NCBI GenBank assembly: GCA_002422765.1
Contig: DITI01000009.1
Location: 1-20,029 of the forward strand
Direction: 5' to 3'
DNA length: 20,029 nt
Origin: Candidatus Pacebacteria bacterium UBA6188
GTDB lineage: Bacteria > Patescibacteriota > Microgenomatia > UBA1400 > PJMF01
Made by a program: the position numbers and the translations under genes. A model generated the notes under the pieces. That model saw only the letters and a list, made by a program, of their open reading frames with translations. It did no database searches and was not told the DNA's origin. This document shows positions 8,271 to 15,443 of the stretch, in pieces. The number at the start of each line of letters is the position of its first letter. Within the stretch, counting starts at the first letter, position 1.

Positions 8271-9497
8271 TTATTGCTTAATTTTATTTTTTACTAAAAC
8301 TATCAAATAATTCAAAGACAAACTAATAAATATTATTTCTATAGGCATGCTTATAATCATGCTGTTTTTATCAAAAAATTTTAAAATTCCAATTATCGAA
8401 TCTATAGTTAAATAAAATATTAAACACATAATTAATAGATCATTTAAGCTTTTTATTTTTTTATTTAACCATTTGTATTTTTTTATTGTTAAAACATATG
8501 ATGCGAATGGTAGAAAACCCATAATAGAATTTAAAATAAAACTTATATTTGAGCCAGTTTCTTTTATTTTAGATATTATGAATCCATAAAATTTAATTTT
8601 ATTTTTAGATAAGTCTTCTCTTCCAAACTTATAATGCGTCCTTACCACTGGCTCTTCTGAGCTCAGGGCAAACGGTTCGCCAATTTCTAGTTCATCTAAA
8701 ATTTCTATCTTTTCCTCAAGATTTTCACCCTCCGTCTCAATTAGTTCTTCTGATCTTATTTCTAACTCAAAATCATAGGTTTTATCTTTTGACTCAGCTT
8801 GAATTGGCAAACCAAAATACATCTGTCCGCTACGATGGAACTGACTACTCAGGTATTCATTGGCGGTCAGCCACTCATTTTGGCCCATTTCTTTGATGCG
8901 AAAAATGAGCTTTTCTTGATTGAGGCTGCTGGGATTGCTAAAAGCAATGGAGATCATACCTAGATTGTTTTCCAAAGCCTGAAATTGACCACTCACTACC
9001 TCATTTGGTCTAATTTCTTGTCCCAAGCTGAAGTTCTTAAAATAGCTGCTGTCCCCTTTTTTGCTCAGTAAAGAAAGGGCGCTGTCGCTACTAATTCCAA
9101 CGTAAGCACTCCAGCCCAAGGCAAATAAGAGTAATAGACTGGGAATCAAGAAATATTTAAGCCAAGGACGATCGAGATAGGCCAGGAATTTAGATTTTTC
9201 CAAAGCTTCCAAAATGGCTTTCTCATTAAATTTCTTGGCTAGCCAAACTTTATTTTCCTTGACTAGTTGCTTGCAACTTTGCCAAGGGTGTTGACGAAAT
9301 TCTCGACTGTGTTGGTAGATTTTTTCTAGCAAATATTTGCCCAGCCAAATCAATAATAAGCCAATGATTAGTTGAATTGCTTGTCTGAGTGGGCTCTGAT
9401 CCAAACCCATGGGAAAATCACGCAAAAACCAAGGCTTAATTTGCCATAAAAGCAAAAATAAGCCCAAATTGATCAGTAATCTCATCAAAAATTTCAT
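8271..9497 (-). CDS. Membrane protein with extracytoplasmic domain, mosaic composition
   Basis: A 408-residue protein of no named family that I recognise. Three hydrophobic helices come first (about 4-21, 38-55 and 113-135). A soluble segment follows (about 150-250) with alternating beta-like stretches such as NNLGMISIAFSNP and LIFRIKEMG, then an acidic linker, then three more helices (about 317-338, 352-373 and 381-402). The soluble part looks like a sugar-binding-type beta sandwich, which is a guess. The start ATG overlaps the stop of the upstream GT-C gene as ATGA, so the two are probably coupled and may work together. Codons up to about residue 286 have ordinary composition and the last ~122 are extremely AT-rich, so the 3' third has a different history. 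It could be an accessory subunit of the GT-C enzyme. Confidence 0.7.
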   Translation of the reverse strand: MKFLMRLLINLGLFLLLWQIKPWFLRDFPMGLDQSPLRQAIQLIIGLLLIWLGKYLLEKIYQHSREFRQHPWQSCKQLVKENKVWLAKKFNEKAILEALEKSKFLAYLDRPWLKYFLIPSLLLLFALGWSAYVGISSDSALSLLSKKGDSSYFKNFSLGQEIRPNEVVSGQFQALENNLGMISIAFSNPSSLNQEKLIFRIKEMGQNEWLTANEYLSSQFHRSGQMYFGLPIQAESKDKTYDFELEIRSEELIETEGENLEEKIEILDELEIGEPFALSSEEPVVRTHYKFGREDLSKNKIKFYGFIISKIKETGSNISFILNSIMGFLPFASYVLTIKKYKWLNKKIKSLNDLLIMCLIFYLTIDSIIGILKFFDKNSMIISMPIEIIFISLSLNYLIVLVKNKIKQ

Positions 9498-11221
9498 AAT
9501 TTAAAAATAAACACTCGCCATTCCTCCCCTAAGGGGTAGCTGGCGCTAGCTTCATCATAAACTGCTTGAGGCAAATCGACTAGAGCAAAACTGCTTCCTG
9601 CTCCAATTAGTTCACTTTTTTTAGTTGCAAAATCAATTAAAGGCATAGGTAATAAATCGCGATTGGCAAAAAGCAAGTGATATTTTAAATAATAAAGTTT
9701 GCTGTGATCACTTTGTTGTTTGACGGCTGAGGCTTGGAGGTAAAATTGCTGCACTCCTTCTTTGACTAACAACTGTTCTAGAAGTGGATCGACATTATCT
9801 TGGTAAATACCAGCTTGCCAACGATGCAGATCTAAGTAATTGAGGCGCAAGCTCAAAAGATTGAGACTCAAAAGTAAAAAGGCCATGGCTAAAAGCCATT
9901 TACGAGCTAGTCGTAGCGAGATCAGGAAAATCAAAGGCAAAAGCAGTAAAACTGGGCGAATTAATTGAGCTTGTCCCCTGAGTAGGTCTAGGTAGCTCCA
10001 GCCTAAAGAATTGATAGTGCTGTAAAAATCTCTACTTGGTAGCATGAGAATCAATGAAACAGTCAGACCAGCAAAAAGTCCTAGCTCAAGCTTGTGGAGG
10101 GTGAATTTTTTCTCCAAATATTGCCAAAGTCTCAGCAAGCCATAGAGCCAAAACAGGGCGACCGTGGGATCCATGTAGCGAAAATAAGTTGAGTACTTGA
10201 TCGGGTTGGCCAAGAAACCCAAGTAAGAATGCAGGTAAGATAAGCCAAAAGCAAAAACACCCGCACTGGTCAGCCAAATAAATTCTGGACTAAGTTGGCG
10301 CCAATTGCGACGACGCCAAGCGTTGTTAATTTCTGCGAGATAGAATAAAAATGGCCAAGCAAAACTTGCCAAGAAAAGGTAAATCAAATGATTGCCAGTT
10401 ACTTTAAAGGTGGCTAAGAAATTGTGTCTACCAGCTAACGCTTCGCTAAAAACTCGCAAGTAGGAGTTTGGATTGTAGCTAATTTGACTACTAGCTTGAC
10501 TAACTTGCTGTACAAATGAGCTCTCCACTCTCTCCCAGACTTGCCAAGACAAAAGCATGCCTAAAATGGCAATCAACAGAGGAGCTAGCCATTTGCGCCA
10601 GCTTTGACCTCTCAAATACAAGAAAGCTAGAACACTAGCTGGTAAAAGGGCTAGACCAATCGAACGAGTTAAAATTGCCAAGCCACCAAGGAGAGCAAAA
10701 ACTCCCCAGTGCCAGGATTTTTGACTCTGCTTGGCTTGAAGGTAAATGAAAAAACTGCTGATCAGGAGCAATAAAGGTGTATAGAGATTCTCACTCATCG
10801 CTACCAAATGGTAACCGCTGATAGCTGGCAAAGTGCTGGTTAGTAAATAGGCCAAAATTAGAAACAGCCAGCCTTTTTCGCTCTTGGTGAAGTGAAAGAC
10901 TTTGTTGAGTAGGTAAAAACTAGCAATGATCAATAATTGACTAATGCCAAAATTGAGCAATTGAATCTGTGTATAGCTTTCTTGAGCTGTCTCAGCGATA
11001 GCTGGCGCCAGTAGATAAGAGTAAAGAGGTGGATAAGCATGACCGAGAGTGGCATCAGAGATGATATCAATACCCCACTTGAGATTTCTGGCTTTACTGA
11101 TGTAGAGATATTCATCCCCGAAAACCCAAGGGTTAAGCATGGCTAAAATTATAGTTGAAGAGTGGGGCTTTAGAAAGGGGATTTGCGGTGAGCGAGTAAG
11201 CCAAAAAATGTCATGAAACAA
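9494..11221 (-). CDS. GT-C family membrane glycosyltransferase (PMT/ArnT-like)
   Basis: Up to 575 residues with many hydrophobic helices. Near the N-terminus, PWVFGDEYLYISKARNL carries the acidic pair D36-E37, followed by AYPPLYSYLLAP (62-73). Together these are the first external loop of GT-C enzymes that use polyprenyl-phosphate sugars. Further on, ILTRSIGLALLP fits the usual inner part of the family, and a soluble C-terminal tail ends the protein. The start is uncertain. The longest frame begins at a TTG (11221), the next ATG is codon 28 (11140), and neither has a ribosome site. The first transmembrane helix expected before the DE loop is poorly formed, so the 5' end may be truncated beside the BRO-like gene. 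The stop TGA overlaps the next gene's ATG. Moderate GC, unlike the block at 1560-8640. Confidence 0.8.
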   Translation of the reverse strand: MFHDIFWLTRSPQIPFLKPHSSTIILAMLNPWVFGDEYLYISKARNLKWGIDIISDATLGHAYPPLYSYLLAPAIAETAQESYTQIQLLNFGISQLLIIASFYLLNKVFHFTKSEKGWLFLILAYLLTSTLPAISGYHLVAMSENLYTPLLLLISSFFIYLQAKQSQKSWHWGVFALLGGLAILTRSIGLALLPASVLAFLYLRGQSWRKWLAPLLIAILGMLLSWQVWERVESSFVQQVSQASSQISYNPNSYLRVFSEALAGRHNFLATFKVTGNHLIYLFLASFAWPFLFYLAEINNAWRRRNWRQLSPEFIWLTSAGVFAFGLSYLHSYLGFLANPIKYSTYFRYMDPTVALFWLYGLLRLWQYLEKKFTLHKLELGLFAGLTVSLILMLPSRDFYSTINSLGWSYLDLLRGQAQLIRPVLLLLPLIFLISLRLARKWLLAMAFLLLSLNLLSLRLNYLDLHRWQAGIYQDNVDPLLEQLLVKEGVQQFYLQASAVKQQSDHSKLYYLKYHLLFANRDLLPMPLIDFATKKSELIGAGSSFALVDLPQAVYDEASASYPLGEEWRVFIFKL

Positions 11222-11237
11222 GGTTTCAACAAGTGCT

Positions 11238-11251
11238 ACAAGCCTTCTTGT
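11238..11251. repeat. Small inverted repeat upstream of the DinD-like gene
   Basis: ACAAG and CTTGT are separated by CCTT, directly upstream of the candidate -35 box at 11257 and between two divergent genes. It could be an operator for a repressor acting on either gene. Five-base arms can arise by chance, and no LexA-like CTGT-N8-ACAG pattern was seen. Confidence 0.25.
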
Positions 11252-11256
11252 CTTGG

Positions 11257-11285
11257 TTGCCTTTTGGGTTTTATTCTGCTATTTT
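11257..11285 (+). promoter_or_regulatory. Promoter for the DinD-like gene, apparently leaderless
   Basis: TTGCCT (11257-11262) and TATTTT (11280-11285) are exactly 17 bases apart. Transcription starting six or seven bases after the -10 box would begin at about 11291-11292, which is the ATG itself. No Shine-Dalgarno sequence precedes that ATG. The site also rejects the longer frame from TTG 11253, which would lie inside the promoter. Confidence 0.6.
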
Positions 11286-11291
11286 AAATTC

Positions 11292-12134
11292 ATGTCTAAT
11301 CTTCAAAAACTCGCTCTTTTTGATCAACAGCAAGTTCGTCGTCACTGGGACAGCGAGCAGGAGCTATGGTGGTTTAGTGTGGTGGATGTGGTGAAGATTT
11401 TGACAAATTCATCAATTCCTAAAAGATATTGGACGGACCTAAAAAGTAAATTAAAAAATGAAGGGAGCGAGGTGTACGAAAAAATCGTACAACTGAAAAT
11501 GTTGGCCAGTGATGGTAAAAAGTATCTCACTGATTGCGCCGACACTGAAACCACGCTGCGTCTCATCCAATCTATCCCCTCTCCCAAAGCTGAACCCCTT
11601 AAGCTTTGGCTGGCTCAAGTTGGCTATGAACGTCTAGAAGAAACAGCCGATCCAGAGTTAGCTTTTGAACGTGCTATGCAAACCTATTTGCGTAAAGGTT
11701 ACTCTAAGGAGTGGATCAATCAACGTCTCAAAAGTATTGAAGTACGCAAAGAATTAACTGATGAATGGCAAGAACGAGGCATGAAGCAAGGAATTGAATT
11801 CGCCATTCTCACTAACGAAATTACCAAAGCTTGGGCCGGCAGATCAGTTAAGGAATACAAACAGCTTAAGGGTCTCAAGAAAGAAAACTTGCGTGACAAC
11901 ATGACCAATCTAGAAATCGTTCTCAACATGTTAGCTGAAGCTTCTACTACAGAGATTTCTAAAAAACAGCAACCCAGTGGCCTTAAAGAAAATAAAGAAG
12001 TAGCTCAGAAAGGTGGTAATGTTGCTGGTTTGGCTCGTCAAGAAATTGAGCGTCAAACTGGCCAAAATGTGATAACTGCAGAGAATGCTCTTCAAATACA
12101 ATCTAAGCAAAAAAAGCTAAAGAAAGTACAATAA
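11292..12134 (+). CDS. BRO-N / DinD-like protein
   Basis: 280 residues from the ATG at 11292. The N-terminal ~110 residues match the BRO-N pattern found in phage antirepressors and related proteins: VRRHWD, WWFSVVDVVKILTN (26-39), QLKMLASDGKKYLTDCAD and RLIQSIPSPKAEPLKLWLA (90-108). The C-terminal part resembles E. coli DinD as I remember it: IEFAILTNEI (168-177), then KGLKKENLRDNMTNLE (193-208) and a GG-V-R-I-G pattern near 241-257. E. coli DinD is SOS-induced and reported to act against RecA filaments, but that function here is only inferred. The tail is basic (SKQKKLKKVQ). Chromosomal copies are common in small-genome bacteria and do not by themselves prove a prophage; no other phage gene is present. 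UDP-galactopyranose mutase follows after four bases, probably in the same transcript. Confidence 0.78.
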   Translation: MSNLQKLALFDQQQVRRHWDSEQELWWFSVVDVVKILTNSSIPKRYWTDLKSKLKNEGSEVYEKIVQLKMLASDGKKYLTDCADTETTLRLIQSIPSPKAEPLKLWLAQVGYERLEETADPELAFERAMQTYLRKGYSKEWINQRLKSIEVRKELTDEWQERGMKQGIEFAILTNEITKAWAGRSVKEYKQLKGLKKENLRDNMTNLEIVLNMLAEASTTEISKKQQPSGLKENKEVAQKGGNVAGLARQEIERQTGQNVITAENALQIQSKQKKLKKVQ

Positions 12135-12138
12135 CAGC

Positions 12139-13257
12139 ATGCCTTCCATCCTCATCATCGGCGCTGGGCTCTCTGGAGCGACTCTGGCGGAGCGTTATGC
12201 TCAGGCCGGCTCTAAGGTTCTCGTCCTCGACAAGCGCTCTCATCTGGCTGGCAACTGCTACGATCATCTCGATCAGGAATCAGGTATTCGTGTTTCCAAC
12301 TATGGGGCCCACCTTTTTCACACCAACAGTCAGGAGGTTTGGGATTATGTTGGGCAGTTTGCCACTTGGCGACCTTATCAACATCAGGTTTTGGTCAAAG
12401 TTGGTGAACAACTTTTGAACCTACCGCTTAATCTCAACTCCATCAATCAATTTTTTGGTCTTAATCTGCCAAATGCTACCGCAATGAAGCAATTTTTGGC
12501 CAAAAAACGCCACCATCTCAAGAAAATAGATAATAGCCAAGCCTATGTCCTTTCTATGGTCGGCCCAGAGTTGTATGAGGCCATTTTTGCCAATTACAGT
12601 CAGAAGCAGTGGGCTCTGGATCCTAGTGAATTAGACGCTTCAGTCATCAAGCGTAATCCAGTGCGTTTCAACCGCGACAATCACTACTTTACTGATCGCT
12701 ATCAGGCTTTACCTGAAGGTGGTTTTGAGGGTTTAGTTGCTCGCATGCTCAAGCACCAAAACATCAAGCTTCAGCTAGACACTGATTTTTTCGCTTGGCG
12801 CCAAGATCAAGATCTGAGTCAATTTGAGCAGATTTTCTACACTGGCCCCATTGATCAATATTTTGACTATGCTTTTGGTCATCTTGAGTACCGCTCCCTA
12901 GATTTTCACTTCGAACGTCACGAGCAGGATTTTTACCAGAGCACTGGCGCAGTTAATTATCCGAGTTTGGAATATCCTTTCACCCGCATTATTGAATACA
13001 AGCATTTCTATCCATCAGCTAATCCGGTCAAGCAGACCATTATTTCCAAAGAATTGCCAACTTGGGATGGCGAACCCTACTACCCTGTGCCTCGTCCCCG
13101 CAATCACGAGTTGTTGCAGAATTACCAGGCAGAAGCTAAAAAACTGGAAGCAAAGGGCATTCACTTCGTCGGTCGCCTCGGGACTTATCGCTACATCAAC
13201 ATGGATCAGGCAGTGGCAGAAGCGCTGAAGTTGTTTAAGCGCTTAACTTTATGTTAA
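12139..13257 (+). CDS. glf: UDP-galactopyranose mutase
   Basis: A complete 372-residue FAD-dependent mutase that interconverts UDP-galactopyranose and UDP-galactofuranose in the cytoplasm, so galactofuranose is probably part of the surface glycan. The FAD site is IIGAGLSGATLAE (6-18) with the acidic strand end LVLDKR. Family blocks include YGAHLFHTN (55-63), YSQKQWALDP with W158 (153-162), KRNPVRFNRDNHYFTDRYQ (171-189), LPEGGF, YTGPIDQYFDY, RSLDFHFE, FTRIIEYKHF with R283, EPYYPVP and the C-terminal FVGRLGTYRYINMDQAV. All regions expected for substrate and flavin binding are present and the length is normal. No ribosome site is seen before the ATG; it lies four bases after the DinD-like gene. 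Composition is higher in GC than the AT-rich block. Confidence 0.96.
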   Translation: MPSILIIGAGLSGATLAERYAQAGSKVLVLDKRSHLAGNCYDHLDQESGIRVSNYGAHLFHTNSQEVWDYVGQFATWRPYQHQVLVKVGEQLLNLPLNLNSINQFFGLNLPNATAMKQFLAKKRHHLKKIDNSQAYVLSMVGPELYEAIFANYSQKQWALDPSELDASVIKRNPVRFNRDNHYFTDRYQALPEGGFEGLVARMLKHQNIKLQLDTDFFAWRQDQDLSQFEQIFYTGPIDQYFDYAFGHLEYRSLDFHFERHEQDFYQSTGAVNYPSLEYPFTRIIEYKHFYPSANPVKQTIISKELPTWDGEPYYPVPRPRNHELLQNYQAEAKKLEAKGIHFVGRLGTYRYINMDQAVAEALKLFKRLTLC

Positions 13258-13266
13258 TCTTATCCT

Positions 13267-13917
13267 ATGAAAGATAATCGAGATTCTTTTTTGCTGACTC
13301 TATCTGTCATGCTTCTTGCCGGCTTTTTACTGCTCAAGCTCTATGATGGTAAAAAACTCTACCAAGCTCTCAAAAGTGAGTATGAAAGTTACAAGAGTTC
13401 TCAAGAAGAAAAAGAAGACGGCGAGTGGTCTAGTGCGCGCTACTGGGATTTTACTTTTCAGTATCCTCGCGATTGGCATGTTTCGCTCTTTTTCACCAAT
13501 GATGAGCGCCAAACCAAGACTTTTGCTATTAGTCCTTACCCCATTGATTTTACCCGCATTGGTTATTCTCGAGGGATTTATGAGCTAACTATTTATGAGG
13601 ATCCAGAGCTTTTTGATGATGAATTCTGGCAACAAACTCAAGAAGAATATCTCAAAGATCTTGATCTTGTCGAACCAGAAGAAATTGAGACCGCCTATGG
13701 TCATATCAACTATTATAAGGGGAAAGAAAAGCAAGACACTGCCCCAGGTCAAAATGTAGAGGTTTATTTTTATAAATTTAACTATCCGATTTTTGATAGT
13801 GAAAAAAACCAAGAAGTCACTGGCACTACTTATCTGAAACTAGAATTGCTTTACATTGAAGACTGGCGTCTCACCAAAATGATGCGAGAGATGGCTTTGT
13901 CAATTGAGCCTATTTAG
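13267..13917 (+). CDS. Membrane-anchored protein of unknown function, possible PsbP-like fold
   Basis: 216 residues. One hydrophobic helix (about 8-26) serves as a signal anchor, followed by a charged stretch rich in Lys, Ser and Glu (about 36-52) that would span the space next to the membrane. The remaining domain begins with YWDFTFQYPRDWHVSLF, a pattern often seen at the start of PsbP/Mog1-like domains (aromatic, YP, then W). It continues with alternating beta-like stretches and ends just after a short helix, MMREMALSIEPI. No catalytic motif or cysteine pair is evident. It begins ten bases after the stop of the mutase and is probably co-transcribed with it. I cannot assign a function; a role at the cell surface is suggested only by the anchor and the neighbours. 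Confidence 0.68.
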   Translation: MKDNRDSFLLTLSVMLLAGFLLLKLYDGKKLYQALKSEYESYKSSQEEKEDGEWSSARYWDFTFQYPRDWHVSLFFTNDERQTKTFAISPYPIDFTRIGYSRGIYELTIYEDPELFDDEFWQQTQEEYLKDLDLVEPEEIETAYGHINYYKGKEKQDTAPGQNVEVYFYKFNYPIFDSEKNQEVTGTTYLKLELLYIEDWRLTKMMREMALSIEPI

Positions 13918-13946
13918 GCCATTTTTACCAATACAATAATTTCTGC

Positions 13947-13975
13947 TTGCCAGCTCTCAGAAGCTAAATTATAAT
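13947..13975 (+). promoter_or_regulatory. Strong sigma70-type promoter for the antiporter
   Basis: TTGCCA (13947-13952) and a perfect TATAAT (13970-13975) are separated by 17 bases inside the 110-base gap between the small anchored protein and the antiporter. Transcription would start near 13982, leaving an AT-rich leader of about 46 bases before the ATG at 14028. No ribosome site and no hairpin terminator for the upstream genes are evident in the gap. Confidence 0.78.
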
Positions 13976-14027
13976 TCTTTTTTTCTGCTCTTTTGCGAAA
14001 TTAAAAATTATTAAAAAAACAAGCCTT

Positions 14028-15443
14028 ATGCAAAAACTTAAACAGTTTTTTGGCAAATTTCACATAGCAGTTATTTTAGGAACTTTGTTCTTTACTCAGT
14101 TGAGCCAGCCGATTCTGGCCGCCACCGGCGCCACTGAGACTGAAGGAGCCAATGTTCTCCATCATTCGCCCAAGATTTTCATTGTTTTAGCTTTACTTCT
14201 GGTAGCTGCCAAGATTTTTCACTTGATTGAGAAGATCAAACTACCTCCTGTCGTAGGTGAATTGATTGCTGGTATCGTTCTTGGCAATCTAGCCATGTTT
14301 GGCTGGCATTATTTTGATGAAGTAGGCAGTAACGACGTGGTTAAGTTCTTAGCTGAATTTGGAGTCATTATCTTACTTTTTCAGATTGGCCTTGAATCCA
14401 ATGCTAAAGAATTGACCAAGGTGGGTGGCAAATCGATCAGTGTTGCTTTGATTGGGGCTTTTTTGCCTTTCCTGCTTGGTTCTTATCTGGTTGGGCCTTG
14501 GCTTTTACCAGGTCAAGATACTTCTACTTACCTCTTTCTTGGCGCAGCTTTAGCAGCCACTTCAGTTAGTATTCCATCTAAGGTCTTAATGGACATGGGC
14601 AAGATGCAGACCAAAGCAGCCAAAATTTTCTTGGGTGCTACGGTGATTGATGATGTTTTAGGTTTGGTGATCCTGGCGGTGATTTCTGGCTTGGTTAGTA
14701 CTGGAGAAATGAGTTTAGTTAGCATTGCTTTGACCTTCTTCAAATCCTTTGCCTTTTTGTTGGGTAGCGTAGTCCTGGGTCAGTTGATTGCTCCCAAGTT
14801 GGGCAAGGCTTTTTCCAAGATTAACACTGGTATGGGTACCAAATTTACTTTTGCCATTAGTTTTGGTTTGCTTTTTGCTGGCTTAGCCGCTTCTATTGGT
14901 TTGGAGCCGATTATTGGTGCTTTTGCTGCTGGTTTGGTGCTGGATCACGTTCATTTCAAGCTCTTTAGAGATCCTTCGATTGTCGGTCAAATCAAAGACA
15001 GCTTGGCCGATCACAAGGGTTCTTTGCGAGAAAAAATTGACAAAATCTTGCACTTTCACTCACGTCGCAATGTCGAGGATATTATTGAGCCTTTGTCTCT
15101 CTTTTTTGCTCCAATTTTCTTTGTAGTGACAGGTATGAGTGTGAAGCTAGAATCCTTGATGAGCTGGCAAACTCTCTTCCTAGCTCTAATTTTGACTGTG
15201 GCTGCCGTTGTTGGTAAAGTAGCCGGTGGTCTAGCTCTCAAAGAGAAATACCGCTTTGTGGTTGGTTTAGCCATGGTACCTCGTGGTGAAGTTGGCTTGA
15301 TTTTTGCTTCTGTTGGTCAATCTTTAGGAGTTTTGTCTGATCAAGTTTTCTCAGTCATAGTCATGACTGTGCTTTTGACCACCATCATTGGGCCTTTTCT
15401 TTTGGCTCAAGCTATCAAAAAGCAGAAGTCTTTGGACGATTAA
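14028..15443 (+). CDS. CPA2 family cation:proton antiporter
   Basis: A complete 471-residue Na+/H+ or K+/H+ exchanger of the CPA2/KefB-like family. Residues 12-31 form a helix ending in QPILAA, which looks like a cleavable signal peptide, followed by a ~20-residue polar stretch before the first transporter helix. Family motifs are VGELIAGIVLGN (76-87), EFGVIILLFQIGLE (110-123), the ion-binding Asp pair in GATVIDDVLGLV (D208, D209), GLEPIIGAFAAGLVLD (291-306) and VPRGEVGLI (417-425). About twelve more helices are visible. A basic cytoplasmic loop (about 310-350) separates the last groups. No regulatory RCK/TrkA domain is attached. It would use the proton gradient to control pH or cation level. 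It has its own promoter, and its TAA shares bases with the stop of the convergent epimerase gene, so there is no room for a terminator. Confidence 0.93.
   Translation: MQKLKQFFGKFHIAVILGTLFFTQLSQPILAATGATETEGANVLHHSPKIFIVLALLLVAAKIFHLIEKIKLPPVVGELIAGIVLGNLAMFGWHYFDEVGSNDVVKFLAEFGVIILLFQIGLESNAKELTKVGGKSISVALIGAFLPFLLGSYLVGPWLLPGQDTSTYLFLGAALAATSVSIPSKVLMDMGKMQTKAAKIFLGATVIDDVLGLVILAVISGLVSTGEMSLVSIALTFFKSFAFLLGSVVLGQLIAPKLGKAFSKINTGMGTKFTFAISFGLLFAGLAASIGLEPIIGAFAAGLVLDHVHFKLFRDPSIVGQIKDSLADHKGSLREKIDKILHFHSRRNVEDIIEPLSLFFAPIFFVVTGMSVKLESLMSWQTLFLALILTVAAVVGKVAGGLALKEKYRFVVGLAMVPRGEVGLIFASVGQSLGVLSDQVFSVIVMTVLLTTIIGPFLLAQAIKKQKSLDD

Larger units (their letters stand above)
1560..8640. other. 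AT-rich glycan-biosynthesis block (candidate exchanged cassette)
   Basis: Hand counts show a sharp base-composition change at both ends. On the left, 1441-1500 is about 52% GC, 1561-1620 about 23% and 1681-1740 about 12%. On the right, 8281-8640 is about 19% GC (69 of 360), while 8821-9060 is about 43% (102 of 240). Inside lie two GT4-like enzymes, a large GT-C-like membrane protein, a ColD-like dehydratase and a Wzx-like flippase, on alternating strands. Low GC and this gene content are typical of variable O-antigen-like or capsule-like cassettes. No transposase, integrase or terminal repeat was seen, so homologous recombination through conserved flanking genes is the simplest explanation. 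That mechanism is inference; the composition shift is direct. Confidence 0.75.

Noticed and set aside
11253..11291. Longer start of the DinD-like gene at TTG 11253
   Set aside because: The extra 13 codons would lie inside a well-spaced promoter, and the family motif fits the ATG at 11292.
11292..12134. Prophage remnant
   Set aside because: BRO-N proteins occur in phages, but no integrase, capsid, terminase or attachment repeat is near; the neighbours are chromosomal glycan genes.
13220..13244. Inverted repeat AAGCGCT / AGCGCTT near the end of the mutase gene
   Set aside because: It lies inside the coding sequence, has an 11-base loop and no T-run after it, so it is not a convincing terminator.
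13918..14027. Small gene or structured RNA in the longest gap
   Set aside because: The 110 bases hold a clear promoter and an AT-rich leader; no reading frame or stable stem was seen.
15056..15274. Minus-strand frame inside the antiporter gene and similar antisense frames
   Set aside because: These are shadows of well-supported genes, with no recognisable motif or ribosome site of their own.
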